From NCBI GenBank assembly GCA_964467985.1, contig CAYXTP010000015.1, forward strand, positions 1 to 64,000: a DNA stretch of 64,000 bases. Reading direction: 5' to 3'. This stretch comes from GCA-2720975 sp964467985 (GTDB taxonomy: Bacteria > Planctomycetota > UBA1135 > GCA-002686595). Made by a program: the position numbers and the translations under genes. Positions 33,649 to 42,177 of this stretch are shown here, in pieces. The notes under the pieces were generated by a model that was not told the origin of the DNA, ran no database searches, and saw nothing but the letters and a program-made list of their open reading frames with translations. Every line of letters begins with the position of its first letter. Position 1 is the first letter of the stretch.

Positions 33649-35886
33649 CTATTCACGAATCACAAACCACTTCATCCCTCCGGCTGGCACGTCAACCTTC
33701 AGGTCAATCGTGTAGTCGCGATCCAACTCCACGCGCCGCGTATCTCCTGCTGAGTCGTCGATGCGTGCGTGGTCCGTGAGCCCGGTGTAGTAGAGGTCGA
33801 TGCTCAACGTCCTGAGTACGTCGTGCTCAAGCGGATTGAAGACAACCAGCAATCCCTTTTCCTCGAGCCTGGGATTGACATGCATCATCCAGTCCAAGTC
33901 GCGGCCATCGGCGCGGCGCCCGTGCAGAATGTCAGATTCAAGGATGTCACGGTGCTCCTTGAACCAATCCACCCACCGGCGCACCAGACTCTCCGTGCGG
34001 TCGGTATCAAACAACCGAGGACCGCGGTAGCAAGCCTGCACACCGAGAGCGAGGTTGCTGGTCAGCATGCGCTCATAGTGCGCGCGGTGCTGGTCAAGCG
34101 GTTCAATGGTGGCTGCGACCCCGCCCCCGTGGTACTGCGTCAAGGGCACAAACATCCAACCCATGGACGGTGTCTTCTGCCAGGTACCGTCGTAGATGTT
34201 CTGGCGCGTGTGAATCACCTGCTGCGCGCGAGGCAGTGACCAATTCACTTCACGGTACCCCATGGCGCACTTGTTCGACCCCGAAAGGAAGTAGTAGTCC
34301 GGCACGTTGAGGTAGATGCCCTGGGCCCGACACCAACGGTAGAAGTCGGTGATGACGCGCCACTGCATCCAGCGCGAATCGGCCTCGCCCTTCTGATAGG
34401 GCGGTCGCGGTGTCACATCTACATCGCCGGGGTAGGACCCGTCGTGTTCCAACAGGCTGAAGCCGGTCTGGGCGAAGAAGCCGTAGAGCTTGCGAAAGTA
34501 GTCGCGGCCCCATTCGCTGGTGAGCGCCGGTGCATTACCGAAGGTCGGGCGGCCCCCGTCGGGACTCACCACATCATTGCCGCCACCCACGCTGCGCGAT
34601 GAAAGCAACGAGTAGCCACCGATCTCAATGCCCTGCGAGTGGGCGTACTCTGCCACGTCACGCCACAGGGCGATGTTCTCTTGGCTTTCGTCCTCGATGT
34701 TGAACCCGCTGCCGAACGAGAGGATGACCATCTCGAAACCCACTCGCACGCACTGATCGATGGCCCCGCGCACCGCTTCTGGATCCGCCACGCGCATATG
34801 CATCATCAACGGGTTCTCCGTGACCCAAGGCGCGATCGTGCGGTACATGCGCCGCTGAGCCAGTCCACGTCGCTCGCGGTCCGTGCTGTCGTGAACGAGC
34901 TCGAAGGTCCGATGGCTCTCGAACAGGCCGCCAGGCGCAATGTCCTGGGCCGGTCCGTAGTCCGGTTCCACCTCGAGCAGGCAGGGGTTCTGGTACAGGT
35001 AGCTGACTTGGGAGGTGTATTGGGCGTCCGGCCGCCAGTGCACGACGTGGCGGCTGGTGTTCGTCGCGTTCATGCCGCTGAATGCGAAGTCCGTCTCCAC
35101 GTGCAACACGTCGGGCGCCGACTGCGGCGCACCCTCGCGGGTCTCGACCCAGCTCGAGCGCTCGACGACGGCCAAGATCTCACTGGCAAAGTGATCCAGG
35201 CTGATCTGCTCGTCGCTCCCGTTGTGCACCGTGATCCACTTGCTGAGAACCGGCACGCCGTCGTAGAGCTCGTAGTGCACCGCCACACGAACCCCGCGCA
35301 GCACCTGCGTTGCACTGGATTGCGACTCACCCGCTTCGAACTCCAACCGCAGATGCACCCCCGGTGGCGGCCAACTCACGTCCGGCGCCGCATGCCGCAC
35401 GCGCTTCCAGGGAAAGCGCTCAAGCGTCTCCCCCACCTCGACATCAACCAGGCGCATGGCACCGGGCGCTGCGTCCATCGAGTCCAACCACTCGGGCAAC
35501 AGAAAGGCGTGGTTCGGTTGACCCACCAGCCCACCCACTTCGAATGACACGCCATTGATCACCACCCGCGCTTCAGGCCGCACGGCGCGCAGGATCGAGC
35601 GATCGTTCACGAGTTCCTCGAACCCAACGCAAGCCCCGTTCGGCTCCACACGCCATGTGCGCCGAACGAGCCCGTTGTCGAGCACCAGTTCCTTGCCGTC
35701 CGCACTTCGGAAGGCCTCGGCTGTACGGCCGACCGGACTCACGAGATAGTCCGCGTCCACGGCCGGCGCAGTCTCAGCAGACACCACGGGCAACTGGGCG
35801 AGATCCACCTGGGTTGCGCGCAGCGGAGTTTGAAGGGGCGCGTAGAGGGCTAGGGTGATCGCGACGTACCGAGCGGTTTGGTTCAT
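33649..35886 (-). CDS. Secreted alpha-galactosidase-like (GH36/GH-D clan) protein
   Basis: The product has 745 residues from ATG 35886, with signal peptide (YVAITLALYAPLQTPLRA). An N-terminal beta-sandwich covers about 60-330, with many aromatic and GV-rich strands. A TIM-barrel follows: VILSFGSGFN, then IEIGGYSLLSS, then FSLLEHDGSYPGDVD, where Asp in LLEHDG is the likely nucleophile and Asp in YPGDVD the acid/base. This resembles clan GH-D alpha-galactosidases. Substrate unknown; it stands alone and probably degrades an external polysaccharide or glycoside. A sandwich C-terminal domain ends the protein. Confidence 0.65.
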   Translation of the reverse strand: MNQTARYVAITLALYAPLQTPLRATQVDLAQLPVVSAETAPAVDADYLVSPVGRTAEAFRSADGKELVLDNGLVRRTWRVEPNGACVGFEELVNDRSILRAVRPEARVVINGVSFEVGGLVGQPNHAFLLPEWLDSMDAAPGAMRLVDVEVGETLERFPWKRVRHAAPDVSWPPPGVHLRLEFEAGESQSSATQVLRGVRVAVHYELYDGVPVLSKWITVHNGSDEQISLDHFASEILAVVERSSWVETREGAPQSAPDVLHVETDFAFSGMNATNTSRHVVHWRPDAQYTSQVSYLYQNPCLLEVEPDYGPAQDIAPGGLFESHRTFELVHDSTDRERRGLAQRRMYRTIAPWVTENPLMMHMRVADPEAVRGAIDQCVRVGFEMVILSFGSGFNIEDESQENIALWRDVAEYAHSQGIEIGGYSLLSSRSVGGGNDVVSPDGGRPTFGNAPALTSEWGRDYFRKLYGFFAQTGFSLLEHDGSYPGDVDVTPRPPYQKGEADSRWMQWRVITDFYRWCRAQGIYLNVPDYYFLSGSNKCAMGYREVNWSLPRAQQVIHTRQNIYDGTWQKTPSMGWMFVPLTQYHGGGVAATIEPLDQHRAHYERMLTSNLALGVQACYRGPRLFDTDRTESLVRRWVDWFKEHRDILESDILHGRRADGRDLDWMMHVNPRLEEKGLLVVFNPLEHDVLRTLSIDLYYTGLTDHARIDDSAGDTRRVELDRDYTIDLKVDVPAGGMKWFVIRE

Positions 35887-35947
35887 CGTCAGAGGGTACC
35901 CGGGAGACTCTGAGCCGTAGCGAAGTTCCGCCTCCCGCAAGCGGGTG

Positions 35948-37081
35948 TCAGCGGGCCCAGAACCAGAGGTGTCCGAGAGTCACGACCTCGCTCACTGCGT
36001 AGAGGGTGCTCACCGTTGAGAGAACGCTGCCCAAGGATGCAGCGTCATCTGGCCGAACCTCGAAGGTCACCTCGCCGCTTGTCCCGCCGGGCAGCCGCTC
36101 TAGCCGGTCCAGGAGCGCTTGCTGATCCTCACAACTCTCGTCGTCCAAGCTGAGTTCACCCGAGGGTCCAATGCGAATGAGGTGGTCGCCGACTCCCATC
36201 GGCCTAGACCGGACAGGCAAGAAGCCGAAAACCCTCGTCTCGGTTGCCGGCTCGGCCCAGCGGGTGGCGATTTGGATCCTCCAGATGAGCACTTCGTGCA
36301 GCTCATCGATGACTGCCTGAACGTCGCCCCAGCGTGCTCGTCGGTCGGCGCGGATCAGAACTGGCTCGTCGGGGGCCGTGGCGCCGGCTTGGGCTTGGTG
36401 GTCGATGAAGTCCCGAGCCATGGCTTTGGCCAGGTCCGCCAACGGCTCGTGCTGAACAGTGCCGTCTGCCTGAATGAGAATTTCCGGTGGCGGCTCGAGG
36501 TCTGTTGGAATCCCCGAGTGGTACACGATCGGCAACTCGACCGCCCCCCCGAGCCCAAGCCCCCAGTAGGGGTCCGCCAAGAAAGTGTCGATCCACCAGG
36601 CCGAGCAAAGACTGCAGAACACTGCGCTGGTCGCGAACATCCGGCCGCGCACCGGTCGCTTGGAGATCAAGATCCGCACCCAAGCGACGACTCCAACGGC
36701 TGCCGCGCCAATCAGGAGGCCAACAGCAACACCCGTTAAGTTCAAGGGCCAGACCGGCTGCCAGCTTGAGCCGATAACAGAGGCTGCCCGAACTCCCTGC
36801 GCATGCCCAAGCACGGACAGGCACAGGGCGACGAGCGCAAGGGGCTCAACCCTGCTCCGACGGCCGCGGTCGAGCCTGATTGCGGCGGCCGTCACAGCGG
36901 CGCACAGAACCACAAAGGTCAAGGAGAATGGGCCCGGGATCCATGGCAGCACAAGAGCCTCTGGCGCGTGGAGCGGTCCACCGATCTCCCAGAGGGGCAA
37001 CGGGCGGTTCTCGACAACCCAAACCGACAAGCAAAGCACGCCGAGGCTGATCACAATACCGATCAGTCTCGGATTCTTCAT
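35948..37081 (-). CDS. Polytopic membrane protein with two ExbD/TolR-like domains
   Basis: The protein has 377 residues from ATG 37081. Four to five TM segments cover about 8-160. The C-terminal part then has two successive ExbD-like modules: PVLIRADRRARWGDVQAVIDEL followed by a second EVTFEVRPDDAASLGSVLSTVS. ExbD/TolR normally has one TM and one such module. This arrangement, two fused modules on a polytopic membrane part, is unusual. It may link membrane energy to the envelope, but I see no ExbB partner here. A second possibility is an unrelated domain with a similar motif. Confidence 0.55.
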   Translation of the reverse strand: MKNPRLIGIVISLGVLCLSVWVVENRPLPLWEIGGPLHAPEALVLPWIPGPFSLTFVVLCAAVTAAAIRLDRGRRSRVEPLALVALCLSVLGHAQGVRAASVIGSSWQPVWPLNLTGVAVGLLIGAAAVGVVAWVRILISKRPVRGRMFATSAVFCSLCSAWWIDTFLADPYWGLGLGGAVELPIVYHSGIPTDLEPPPEILIQADGTVQHEPLADLAKAMARDFIDHQAQAGATAPDEPVLIRADRRARWGDVQAVIDELHEVLIWRIQIATRWAEPATETRVFGFLPVRSRPMGVGDHLIRIGPSGELSLDDESCEDQQALLDRLERLPGGTSGEVTFEVRPDDAASLGSVLSTVSTLYAVSEVVTLGHLWFWAR

Positions 37082-37087
37082 CGCCAA

Positions 37088-37570
37088 TCAGGCCTTGGAC
37101 TTGGCCGCGCGCTTCTTTTTGACGGCCGCCGGCAGGTTGGTTTCATAGGCCTTGACGAATTTCTTGGCTGTGGCGCGCTTGATGGCGCGGCCGAGTACAG
37201 CCAGAGGGACCTCGTCGAGACTCTTTACCCGGATACAGGACTTGCCCATGTCGAGGCGGCAGCCGGACTTCTTCCACTCCTCGACGAAGCGTTCCTGGTC
37301 CTTTTCGTCGCAGTAGATACAGAACAGGTAGATACCCACGTGGGATTTCTGTGAAGCCACCGAGGCGTAGGGCAGGGGCTGTTTCGGGTCACAGTGATAG
37401 CCGTGCTCGTATTCCGAGTGAGGCAGGTACCAAGCAGGCATCCCGTACTGCATGCCCTCTTCAAAGCGCGGGTCGATGTTCTTGGCGATGACAGCTCGAA
37501 TGGCCTCCACGATTTCGAGACGCTCGGGCGGGAGGGAGCCGAGGTAAGACTCGGTGGACGTGTGCTTCAT
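37088..37570 (-). CDS. DUF1801 (YdhG/CyaY-fold) protein
   Basis: The product has 160 residues from ATG 37570. It contains SYLGSLPPERLEIVEAIR and FEEGMQYGMPAWYL, typical of DUF1801; the C-terminus is Lys/Ala rich. The open frame upstream to 37723 is not protein-like. It diverges from the cytochrome-type gene. Function unknown; the fold is related to frataxin. Confidence 0.85.
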   Translation of the reverse strand: MKHTSTESYLGSLPPERLEIVEAIRAVIAKNIDPRFEEGMQYGMPAWYLPHSEYEHGYHCDPKQPLPYASVASQKSHVGIYLFCIYCDEKDQERFVEEWKKSGCRLDMGKSCIRVKSLDEVPLAVLGRAIKRATAKKFVKAYETNLPAAVKKKRAAKSKA

Positions 37571-37782
37571 GCCAGGCATGATACGCAGATACAGAACGCG
37601 TGCAGTCTCTGGGGCAAATCCCGCGGGTGAGCGTACCCCTCGGGCCTGCCGCCCTGCGCCAGGCGTTGAACGGCTGCTTGGCTGCTCCTTGCCTGATCCG
37701 GGCAAAACAGTGGCACATTGCACGGGCGAGCGACCATACTGACAGGTATCCCGTGCCCGATTCCCTCAAGGATAGAACCGTC

Positions 37783-38664
37783 ATGCGAACACTCTCACTG
37801 CTCACCTCCTTGGCCCTCGTGTCCCTGACTGCGCAGGACTGTACGGCGCAGCACGACATTGACTGGGCCAAGCTCAAGCCCGCGGCAGCACGCGAGGCCG
37901 TCGCAAAGACCTTCGAGTCGCAGTGTGCCTCGTGCCACCTGCCACCTGACATGCGCTTCGCAACGGACAAGGCCTGGCTCTCTCAGATCATGGACACGGC
38001 GTGAAGCTCCACTCCCAAGGGAGCCCGTGTGGCTCTTAGTGAGTACTTGAAGTCCGAACCGCTCGACCTGCCGACGCTTGTCGACGCGACGCCCCGTAGA
38101 AAGAAGTCCGACGAGGGCTACGTGGTGCCGAGCTTCAAGCGGGGGGCAATCCTGGTGAAGAACGGCGCAGGCGACACCTGGCGCCTCTCGTGGGAAGACG
38201 AGAAGGTCAAGGGCAAAGATGCGGACCGACGGCGCGCCTTGCCGGTGGGACATTACACGGTAGTTGGCTACCGCCTGCTGCGCGAATCGGACTCAGGCGA
38301 GCCGTGGCACCTCTCTGCAACCGGACACAAGATCGGCGGAGTCAAGGTCGCCGCGGGTGAGAGCGTTGAGTTCTCCATTCCCAAGACCATCACGATGGAG
38401 GGCAAGTTGCACGGCCAAAACGTGAACATGAGTATCACGGGGCTGAAGGGTGCCGGACTCAGCATCTACAAGGCGGGTCATCGCATCCCGATTGGCTACC
38501 AACTGACCGGCGATGGAGACGAACCCCTCGCCAAGGGGTCGATGACCTATGGCTGAGGCGGTGGCGGATGGGCTTCGTTGAAGTCCAAGCACGGCGCAAC
38601 CGGCGTGAAACTCGTTTACGAGAAGCCCCCCTTCAAGGTGCACACAGGGCGAGCCAAGCACTAG
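37783..38664 (+). CDS. Candidate selenoprotein: exported cytochrome c-like protein with two in-frame TGA codons
   Basis: A single reading frame of 294 codons is interrupted by TGA at 38002-38004 (codon 74) and 38554-38556 (codon 258), ending in TAG at 38662. It encodes a signal peptide (LLTSLALVSLTAQDCTAQ), a cytochrome c heme motif CASCH at 48-52 and, after the first TGA, SSTPKGARVALSEYLKSE. An extracellular beta-sandwich-like domain and TMEGKLHGQNVNM follow, then a final 35 residues after the second TGA (GGGGWASLKSKHGATG). All three parts read as one protein. A hairpin fitting the bacterial SECIS rules follows each TGA. Reading both TGA as selenocysteine gives 293 residues. Alternatives: two nonsense mutations in a pseudogene, or sequencing errors. 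If not recoded, the pieces are 37783-38004 and 38029-38556 (GTG start). Confidence 0.6.
38019..38037 (+). promoter_or_regulatory. Candidate bacterial SECIS hairpin 1
   Basis: Stem 38021-38025 pairs with 38031-38035 (GAGCC/GGCTC), extended outward by two G-T wobbles. The apical loop is CGTGT at 38026-38030, with G in its first two positions. The loop begins 21 bases after the TGA at 38002-38004, within the known 16-37 range for bacterial SECIS elements. Confidence 0.5.
38570..38586 (+). promoter_or_regulatory. Candidate bacterial SECIS hairpin 2
   Basis: Seven stem pairs (GGGCTTC at 38570-38576 with GAAGTCC at 38580-38586, one wobble) and a three-base loop GTT at 38577-38579 with G first. The loop begins 20 bases after the TGA at 38554-38556, almost the same register as hairpin 1. 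Confidence 0.55.
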
Positions 38665-39610
38665 GTGCACATCAAGTGCACGTGGGGTCCCTGGTCCTAG
38701 GTGGGTGGTCAACGCACATCGGAGGCGCAAGCTACGCCCGAGTCCCCAATCGGGAAAAGGGCAGCTGTCAGACATTTGCGGGTGGCTGGACCAGGGCGCA
38801 GACCTGAATGGAGATTCCGATCTGTATGACAGGGTGCTCCACTTGGTCAATGCGGAGAATGGGCGTCAGACGAACACGGGACTCGACGTGTACGGCACGC
38901 TGGATGTGGCAGGCGGCCGAGTGGCTTGCGGTGTTGTTGAATCCGGCTTCGATCTCAACGGAGATGGGGACACAAACGATGTTGTCGCGCACGTGGTCGA
39001 ATTCGGGGGGACAGTTCGCAACCTGGGCTGGGCCGCCTACCAGTGGGCCCTCGACGAGGAGTTCGTAGCGGTGCCGGTGGAGGAGATCTACCAGGGAGGC
39101 AGCGACCTCAATGGGGATGGAGACGCCTGGGATTCGGTGCTGTTCGTGTGCGAGTTCGCGACGGGCAAATCGGCTGGCACAGGGCTCTCCATCTTAGCTT
39201 CTCCAGGTTCGCTGCTGACCCAAGACGGTCGCGTGATCTTCCTGGCGGACGAGACGGCCAGCGGAGGACAGGACCTCAACCAGGATGGGGATGCACTCGA
39301 TCGCGTACTCCACGTACATCAGCAAGGAGCGACGGCGAACCTCGGCTTGGCTGCCGTCGCAGGCTTGCAGGTAGAGGGCAGTCGCGTCCTGCTCTCGGTG
39401 GCTGAAAGTGCACAAGGTGGCGTGGACCGCAATGGCGACGGGGATGTACTCGATTCTGTCTTGGCAGTCGCCGACCTGGGAGGGGGCCCCCCCGTCAACT
39501 TGGGATTGGCGACTCCGACCTCTGGGCCCTACGTTCAGTTTGTTGGCGACTGGGTGGCCTGCGACGTGCTCGAGCAGGATCAGGGCTCGAAAGACCTCAA
39601 CGGGGACGGA

Positions 39611-39820
39611 GACGCGGGCGATCTCGTTGAGTTTCTCTACCTCAGTGGGACGGGCCAGTTGATCANNNNNNNNNNNNNNNNNNNNNNNNNNNNNNNNNNN
39701 NNNNNNNNNNNNNNNNNNNNNNNNNNNNNNNNNNNNNNNNNNNNNNNNNNNNNNNNNNNNNNNNNGACGCGGGCGATCTCGTTGAGTTTCTCTACCTCAG
39801 TGGGACGGGCCAGTTGATCA
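39611..39820 (+). repeat. Identical 55-bp flanks of the scaffold gap
   Basis: The 55 bases at 39611-39665 and 39766-39820 are identical and surround the 100-N run at 39666-39765. Merging the copies keeps the reading frame (GTGQLINLNLATW), so the contigs simply overlap and the Ns are artificial. Confidence 0.85.
39666..39765. other. Assembly gap (100 N)
   Basis: Placeholder of exactly 100 N inside the repeat protein; see the duplicated flanks. Confidence 0.99.
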
Positions 39821-40037
39821 ATTTGAATTTGGCCACATGGAGTCAACGCGCACTGGAAAGCGGGGGCCTGTTTGCATTCGGCGTGCGCGAGGACAGCCAG
39901 GGAGCGAGGGACTTGAACGGGGACGGAGACTCCCTGGATCAGGTGCTGCACATGGTTCGCTGAAAGCAGCAAAGATTTCTTCGGCGGGATCCAGGGCGAG
40001 TCCTGCCCCTCGCCTCGCCATCCCCAGCTAGAGACGA

Positions 40038-40069
40038 GCGATGACGGGCGCCCCCGCGGGGCGCATCGC
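40038..40069 (+). terminator. GC-rich hairpin, possible terminator
   Basis: An inner seven-base-pair stem (40048-40054 with 40058-40064, loop of three) and an outer five-base-pair stem (GCGAT with ATCGC, 40038-40042 and 40065-40069) are separated by a five-base bulge. It sits 75 bases after the repeat protein's stop. No T-run follows, so the terminator role is uncertain. Confidence 0.4.
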
Positions 40070-40263
40070 CGATCAGGAGGAGCCCCTTCAATCGGGTCGA
40101 AGGACATCCCGAGCCCCGACTCTAGCTCCCGGGACCTTGGAACTGGTCGCGATTTTGGGCCGTGGCGTGTCCGGAGAACGAATTTTCGATCCACTCTAAA
40201 CCCTTTGCAGCAATGCACTTATGTTGGCAACGATGACTTTCCATGTTTTGAACGCAGCATTCA

Positions 40264-40277
40264 ACTACTTCGGTAGT
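40264..40277. promoter_or_regulatory. Candidate BlaI-family operator palindrome
   Basis: ACTAC-TTCG-GTAGT is a perfect palindrome 40 bases before the BlaI-like start and overlaps the probable promoter. BlaI/MecI repressors bind similar TAC/GTA dyads, so autoregulation is likely. Confidence 0.45.
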
Positions 40278-40317
40278 ATTACCACGGTCGTTGTACCGCG
40301 GCCCCCCTACCGAACCC

Positions 40318-40710
40318 ATGAGCGAAACCCACCGTCTCGGAGCCTTGCAGCTGGCCATCATGCGCGTCCTTTGGGAGCAGAGGGAGGCCACGGTCGCCTC
40401 GGTCCACTCCGCCTTGCATGCTGAACGGGGCCTGGCCCTGACCACCATCGCCACCATGCTGCGCAAGATGGAGGCCAAGGGGGTTGTGGATCACCGAGCC
40501 GAGGGTCGTCAGTTCATCTACAGGCCCCTCGTGCCGGAGCACGAAATCCGCAGCAACATGCTCGGTGAACTCACCGAGCGCCTGTTCCTAGGGGACACCG
40601 CGGCCTTGGTGAGCCACCTGCTCGATGCAGAGGGCATCGAACCCGCGGAACTCGATCGACTCAAGGAGCTCATCGCGGCGAAGGAAGAGGAGCTGCGCGA
40701 GAATGATTGA
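40318..40710 (+). CDS. BlaI/MecI/CopY-family transcriptional repressor
   Basis: The product has 130 residues, the usual BlaI size. Winged-helix N-terminal domain (LQLAIMRVLWEQREATVASV, then TTIATMLRKMEAKGVV) and C-terminal dimerisation helices. It overlaps the next M56 peptidase gene by eight bases. The known logic is that an M56 sensor protease inactivates the BlaI repressor upon a cell-wall signal; this pair likely works the same way, with the palindrome upstream as operator. Confidence 0.88.
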   Translation: MSETHRLGALQLAIMRVLWEQREATVASVHSALHAERGLALTTIATMLRKMEAKGVVDHRAEGRQFIYRPLVPEHEIRSNMLGELTERLFLGDTAALVSHLLDAEGIEPAELDRLKELIAAKEEELREND

Positions 40711-42172
40711 GATCCCGCTCTCCCCCACTGTATCGCCTGGACTGATGGCCGCGCTCGCTTGGCTGCTCACCTATCTCGTGCACAGTACGCTGCTGCTCGC
40801 CGGGGCTTGGTTGGCCTCGCGCTGGTTGCGTGGTCGTCTCGAACCGATTGGTGAGGTTGTTTGGAAGTGCGCCCTGGTGGGCGGGTTGTTCACGGCTTCG
40901 CTGCAGACCGTCGTCGGCCTGCCGTCCTATGGTGGGCGATGGGAACTCGCCGCGGCACCCAGTACCCGGGCGCTTCCCGGCCGTTCAACCAACACCCGTG
41001 AGGCGTGGGTGCCGCCACTCGAGCCAGGACGCGAGGTCGCATCTGGATCCCCACGGCAGGAGTCAAGACCCGTTGAGTTCCCGCTCACTAATAACTCGGA
41101 TCGCTCGCTCGCCATGGCTTCCGGCATCGACGCACAGCGGAGCCCACGACCCGAGGGGACGGACAGCAGGCAACCCCGCGCATGGATCATCGCGGAGCTG
41201 CTACTCGCAATCTCAGCCCTCGGACTGCTGCGCCTGACCTGGGCCCAGATCCGCCTGGGCCGCGGCCGCCGCAGCCCAATCACCAGCGGTCCGCTCTTTG
41301 GGCGGTTGCGACTTCTGCGCCAACGGGCCGGAGTGCGTCAGGCCGTACGCTTGACGCGCTCGAACCGCTTCCCGGTGCCCATGGCGCTGGGCGTCCTACG
41401 CAAGGAAATCTGCGTGCCAGCGCGCGCCCTCTCGGATCTCAGTGGAGCGCAACAGGACACGATGCTGGCCCACGAGCTGGCCCACCTCCTGCGCCGCGAT
41501 CCCCTGTGGCTCGCCTTGGCCAGTGCCTTGGAAAAGGTCTTTTGGTTTCAGCCCCTGAATCGTGTCGCACGTCTGCACTTGCAGGAGTCCGCGGAGTTTG
41601 CCTGCGACGCCTGGGCCGCCGAGCAGACTCAAGGTCACCTGCCCCTGGCCAGTTGCCTGACCGAGGTCGCTGGCTGGACCGTGTCCGCCTGCGCCCCACC
41701 CGAGACCGCCTGTGCCGTGCTCATGGCCGGCTCCCCGTCCACGCTCGGCCGTCGCATCGCTCGGCTTCTGCAACCCGAGCAGTCGCTACCTGAATCCACG
41801 CTGGCGTGTTGGCGCTGGATTGCCCCTCTCGTTCTGCTGGCCGGGGGAACGGCGATTGCTCCGGCGGTGTCCGCAGGATCTCAGCCGGCGACGCCCGTCT
41901 TGACCAGCGACCCTGCGGTTTCCGGGACACGGCTCGCACCGACTGTACTGCCCCTCGCTGATGCCCTGACTGCGCTTCAGCAGGAGATCGCGTCCCTCCG
42001 TTCTGAAGTCGCCCTGCTGCGACTCGAATTGGGCGAGGGACCCGCCCTCGACTCGGCCAGCGCGCTGCTCGACCAACTCATCCGACAGGCCAACGAACTC
42101 CAAGCCCGGGGCGCGGAATTGCGCACTCGGGGCCAGACACTCCCATTCACACTTCAATCTCAAACCCGGTAG
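40703..42172 (+). CDS. M56 (BlaR1/MecR1-type) membrane metallopeptidase
   Basis: The product has 489 residues from ATG 40703. TM helices near 15-35, 50-65, 150-170 and 365-385. The zinc motif HELAH lies in the cytoplasmic loop (MLAHELAHLLRRDP), with the following ESAEFACDAWA supplying the third ligand. The C-terminal extracytoplasmic tail is a coiled coil (LQQEIASLRSEVALLRLEL) instead of a beta-lactam-sensor domain, so the inducer is not a penicillin-type ligand. It should cleave the BlaI-like repressor encoded upstream. Confidence 0.85.
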   Translation: MIEIPLSPTVSPGLMAALAWLLTYLVHSTLLLAGAWLASRWLRGRLEPIGEVVWKCALVGGLFTASLQTVVGLPSYGGRWELAAAPSTRALPGRSTNTREAWVPPLEPGREVASGSPRQESRPVEFPLTNNSDRSLAMASGIDAQRSPRPEGTDSRQPRAWIIAELLLAISALGLLRLTWAQIRLGRGRRSPITSGPLFGRLRLLRQRAGVRQAVRLTRSNRFPVPMALGVLRKEICVPARALSDLSGAQQDTMLAHELAHLLRRDPLWLALASALEKVFWFQPLNRVARLHLQESAEFACDAWAAEQTQGHLPLASCLTEVAGWTVSACAPPETACAVLMAGSPSTLGRRIARLLQPEQSLPESTLACWRWIAPLVLLAGGTAIAPAVSAGSQPATPVLTSDPAVSGTRLAPTVLPLADALTALQQEIASLRSEVALLRLELGEGPALDSASALLDQLIRQANELQARGAELRTRGQTLPFTLQSQTR

Positions 42173-42177
42173 TTCCC

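Larger units (their letters stand above)
38705..39963 (+). pseudogene. 5'-truncated protein with seven DxNxDxD repeats (interrupted by a scaffold gap)
   Basis: The frame carries repeated units of about 55-60 residues. Each ends in a calcium-loop-like motif: DLNGDSD, DLNGDGD (four times), DLNQDGD and DRNGDGD, seven in all, resembling dockerin or thrombospondin type 3 loops. Between them are strand-rich segments (LNLGLA, VACGVVES). Such proteins are usually exported, yet this frame starts at GTG 38705 without a signal peptide and its first repeat is cut. So the 5' end appears to be missing, by deletion or misassembly. The 3' end (TGA at 39961-39963) is intact once the gap is closed. Confidence 0.55.
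39964..40317. other. Intergenic region upstream of blaI-like gene
   Basis: The 354 bp hold a GC-rich hairpin near 40038-40069 and a 14-bp palindrome at 40264-40277 close to the regulator start. TAGTAT at 40274-40279 may be a -10 box overlapping the palindrome. Nothing coding was seen. Confidence 0.5.

Noticed and set aside
37719..37745. Promoter TTGCAC with CATACT before the selenoprotein candidate
   Set aside because: The spacer is only about 11 bases, too short.
38029..38556. Separate 175-codon gene starting at GTG 38029
   Set aside because: It is in frame with the upstream heme-binding part and has no RBS; better seen as the middle of the interrupted gene, but kept as fallback.
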